Origin: Acidobacteriota bacterium
GTDB lineage: Bacteria > Acidobacteriota > Terriglobia > UBA7540
DNA length: 5,374 bases
Assembly: GCA_003165615.1 (NCBI GenBank)
Contig: PLWR01000643.1
Location: 1 to 5,374, forward strand
Reading direction: 5' to 3'
Shown piece by piece: positions 4,933-5,374 of the stretch. A program made the position numbers and the translations under genes. The notes beneath the pieces were generated by a model, which saw nothing but the letters and a program-made list of their open reading frames with translations, was not told where the DNA came from and did no database searches. Within the stretch, counting starts at the first letter, position 1. Every line of letters begins with the position of its first letter.

Positions 4933-5018
4933 CCCTGTACTGCTCACTTGGCTGGTCACAATTGCTCAGCCTAGTTCATGGGGGAACCTACCGGATAGCG
5001 CTCCACGCCCCGAAAGTT

Positions 5019-5038
5019 CATACGCGATGGCGCGTATG
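5019..5038. promoter_or_regulatory. Perfect 8-bp inverted repeat upstream of the kaiC-like gene
   Basis: CATACGCG and CGCGTATG flank a 4-bp ATGG centre. The right arm occupies the place where a -35 box would sit relative to TATATT at 5056-5061. No T-run follows, so it is more likely an operator for a dimeric regulator than a terminator. It also lies within reach of the divergent promoter at 4904-4932. Confidence 0.4.
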
Positions 5039-5089
5039 CTGGTAGAATCTATCGCTATATTCCTAGAGAGGCCGTCTGTGGTGAAGGGA

Positions 5090-5125
5090 CCGCGCGGCCC
5101 TCTTGAGTAAGGGCGACCCGCGCGG
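5090..5125 (+). other. GC-rich leader hairpin ahead of the kaiC-like gene
   Basis: CCGCGCGG (5090-5097) pairs with CCGCGCGG (5118-5125), and the adjoining CCCT (5098-5101) pairs with AGGG (5110-5113). This leaves a 4-nt bulge (CGAC) and an 8-nt loop. It lies about 60 nt before the start codon. It could be a leader structure affecting expression or the end of an upstream transcript; there is no U-tract. Confidence 0.35.
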
Positions 5126-5187
5126 GCGGGGCGATGACGCCGCTACTGCCAACCCGGCGTAGATCGGCCGGGGCAAGGATGAAGCCA

Positions 5188-5374
5188 ATGGCCCAAAAGA
5201 AGAAAACCAGCCAGCCATCTTCAAAAACGCTGCCGAAAACACCCACCGGCATCCAGGGTTTGGACGAAATCACCTTGGGAGGGTTGCCACGTGGGCGTCC
5301 CACTCTCATCAGCGGAGGCGCCGGTTCCGGAAAGACGATGTTCGGACTGGAGTTCCTGGTTCGGGGCGCCACAC
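5188..5374 (+). CDS. KaiC-family RecA-like ATPase, N-terminal part
   Basis: The first 62 codons of a gene cut by the right edge. A basic, low-complexity leader ([18 protein letters not shown], 1-18) is followed by the KaiC start signature [20 protein letters not shown] (20-39), then [11 protein letters not shown] with a complete Walker A at 43-50, and [10 protein letters not shown]. In this family the P-loop belongs to a RecA-type ATPase domain. Cyanobacterial KaiC is the circadian clock core, but homologues outside cyanobacteria usually act in signalling or stress adaptation without a clock, often beside histidine kinases. No kaiA or kaiB is visible. Two in-frame ATGs exist (5179 and 5188); the second has AAGGA 8 nt upstream and is preferred, while the first has AAGG touching the ATG. 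Whether it has one or two KaiC domains cannot be seen here. Confidence 0.88.
   Translation, partial: MAQKKKTSQPSSKTLPKTPTGIQGLDEITLGGLPRGRPTLISGGAGSGKTMFGLEFLVRGAT

Larger units (their letters stand above)
4841..5187. other. Divergent intergenic region between the DUF5670 gene and kaiC-like gene
   Basis: This 347-bp region holds no convincing gene. On the left it carries the promoter and a leader of about 57 nt for the small membrane protein gene. The kaiC-proximal half has an 8-bp perfect inverted repeat (5019-5038), a TATATT at 5056-5061 that could be a -10 box lacking a good -35, and a GC-rich hairpin (5090-5125). The rest (about 4935-5015) shows nothing I can name. Confidence 0.6.

Noticed and set aside
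5055..5372. Minus-strand 105-codon frame over the kaiC start
   Set aside because: It is antisense to an unmistakable KaiC N-terminus with Walker A, and has no start signal inside the window.
5188..5374. Circadian clock (kai) locus
   Set aside because: Only a KaiC-like N-terminus is visible, with no kaiA or kaiB; non-cyanobacterial KaiC homologues are common without a clock.

Overview
The window looks like chromosomal DNA of an Acidobacteriota (Terriglobia/Koribacter-like) bacterium. This is inferred from protein character: a LolA-like exported protein whose SKKYTIQET...GSGLG, YVLELLPKR and PSWW segments I associate with acidobacterial paralogues, an isolated Flp pilin, a DUF5670 mini-membrane protein, and a KaiC-type ATPase. 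Base composition is moderately GC-rich. No rRNA, tRNA, CRISPR array, transposase or phage gene was seen.

Layout, left to right. Positions 1-334 (minus) carry a two-gene unit: a 48-residue lipoprotein-like peptide and, 14 nt downstream, the start of an exported Ig-like (SbsA/Big_5-type) protein that runs off the left edge. Positions 335-826 hold no convincing gene but contain inverted repeats, a tandem octamer and possible leader/terminator structures. An Flp-type pilin (827-1042, minus) is divergent from a YihY/BrkB-family membrane protein (1134-2036, plus). A 14-bp hairpin at 2044-2074 separates yihY from a convergent minus-strand cluster.

That cluster reads, in transcription order, LolA-like exported protein (4538-3735), an unknown soluble 146-residue protein (3672-3232) and an AI-2E/PerM-family transporter (3218-2148). 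The last two genes are only 13 nt apart, and the transporter most likely starts at a TTG behind a strong ribosome binding site rather than at the upstream ATG. Further upstream are a 49-residue DUF5670/lmo0937-type membrane peptide (4840-4691, minus) with a good sigma-70-type promoter and, divergent from it, the first 62 codons of a KaiC/RecA-like ATPase (5188 onward, plus) with a complete Walker A motif.

The content is mainly envelope proteins (YihY, AI-2E transporter, LolA-like, DUF5670, Flp pilin, lipoprotein). No single pathway ties them together. The most distinctive points are the three-gene envelope operon with its unknown middle protein, the structured intergenic regions next to kaiC and around the LolA-like gene's promoter, and the mini-lipoprotein ahead of the Ig-like gene. 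I see no clear evidence of a wholly new system.
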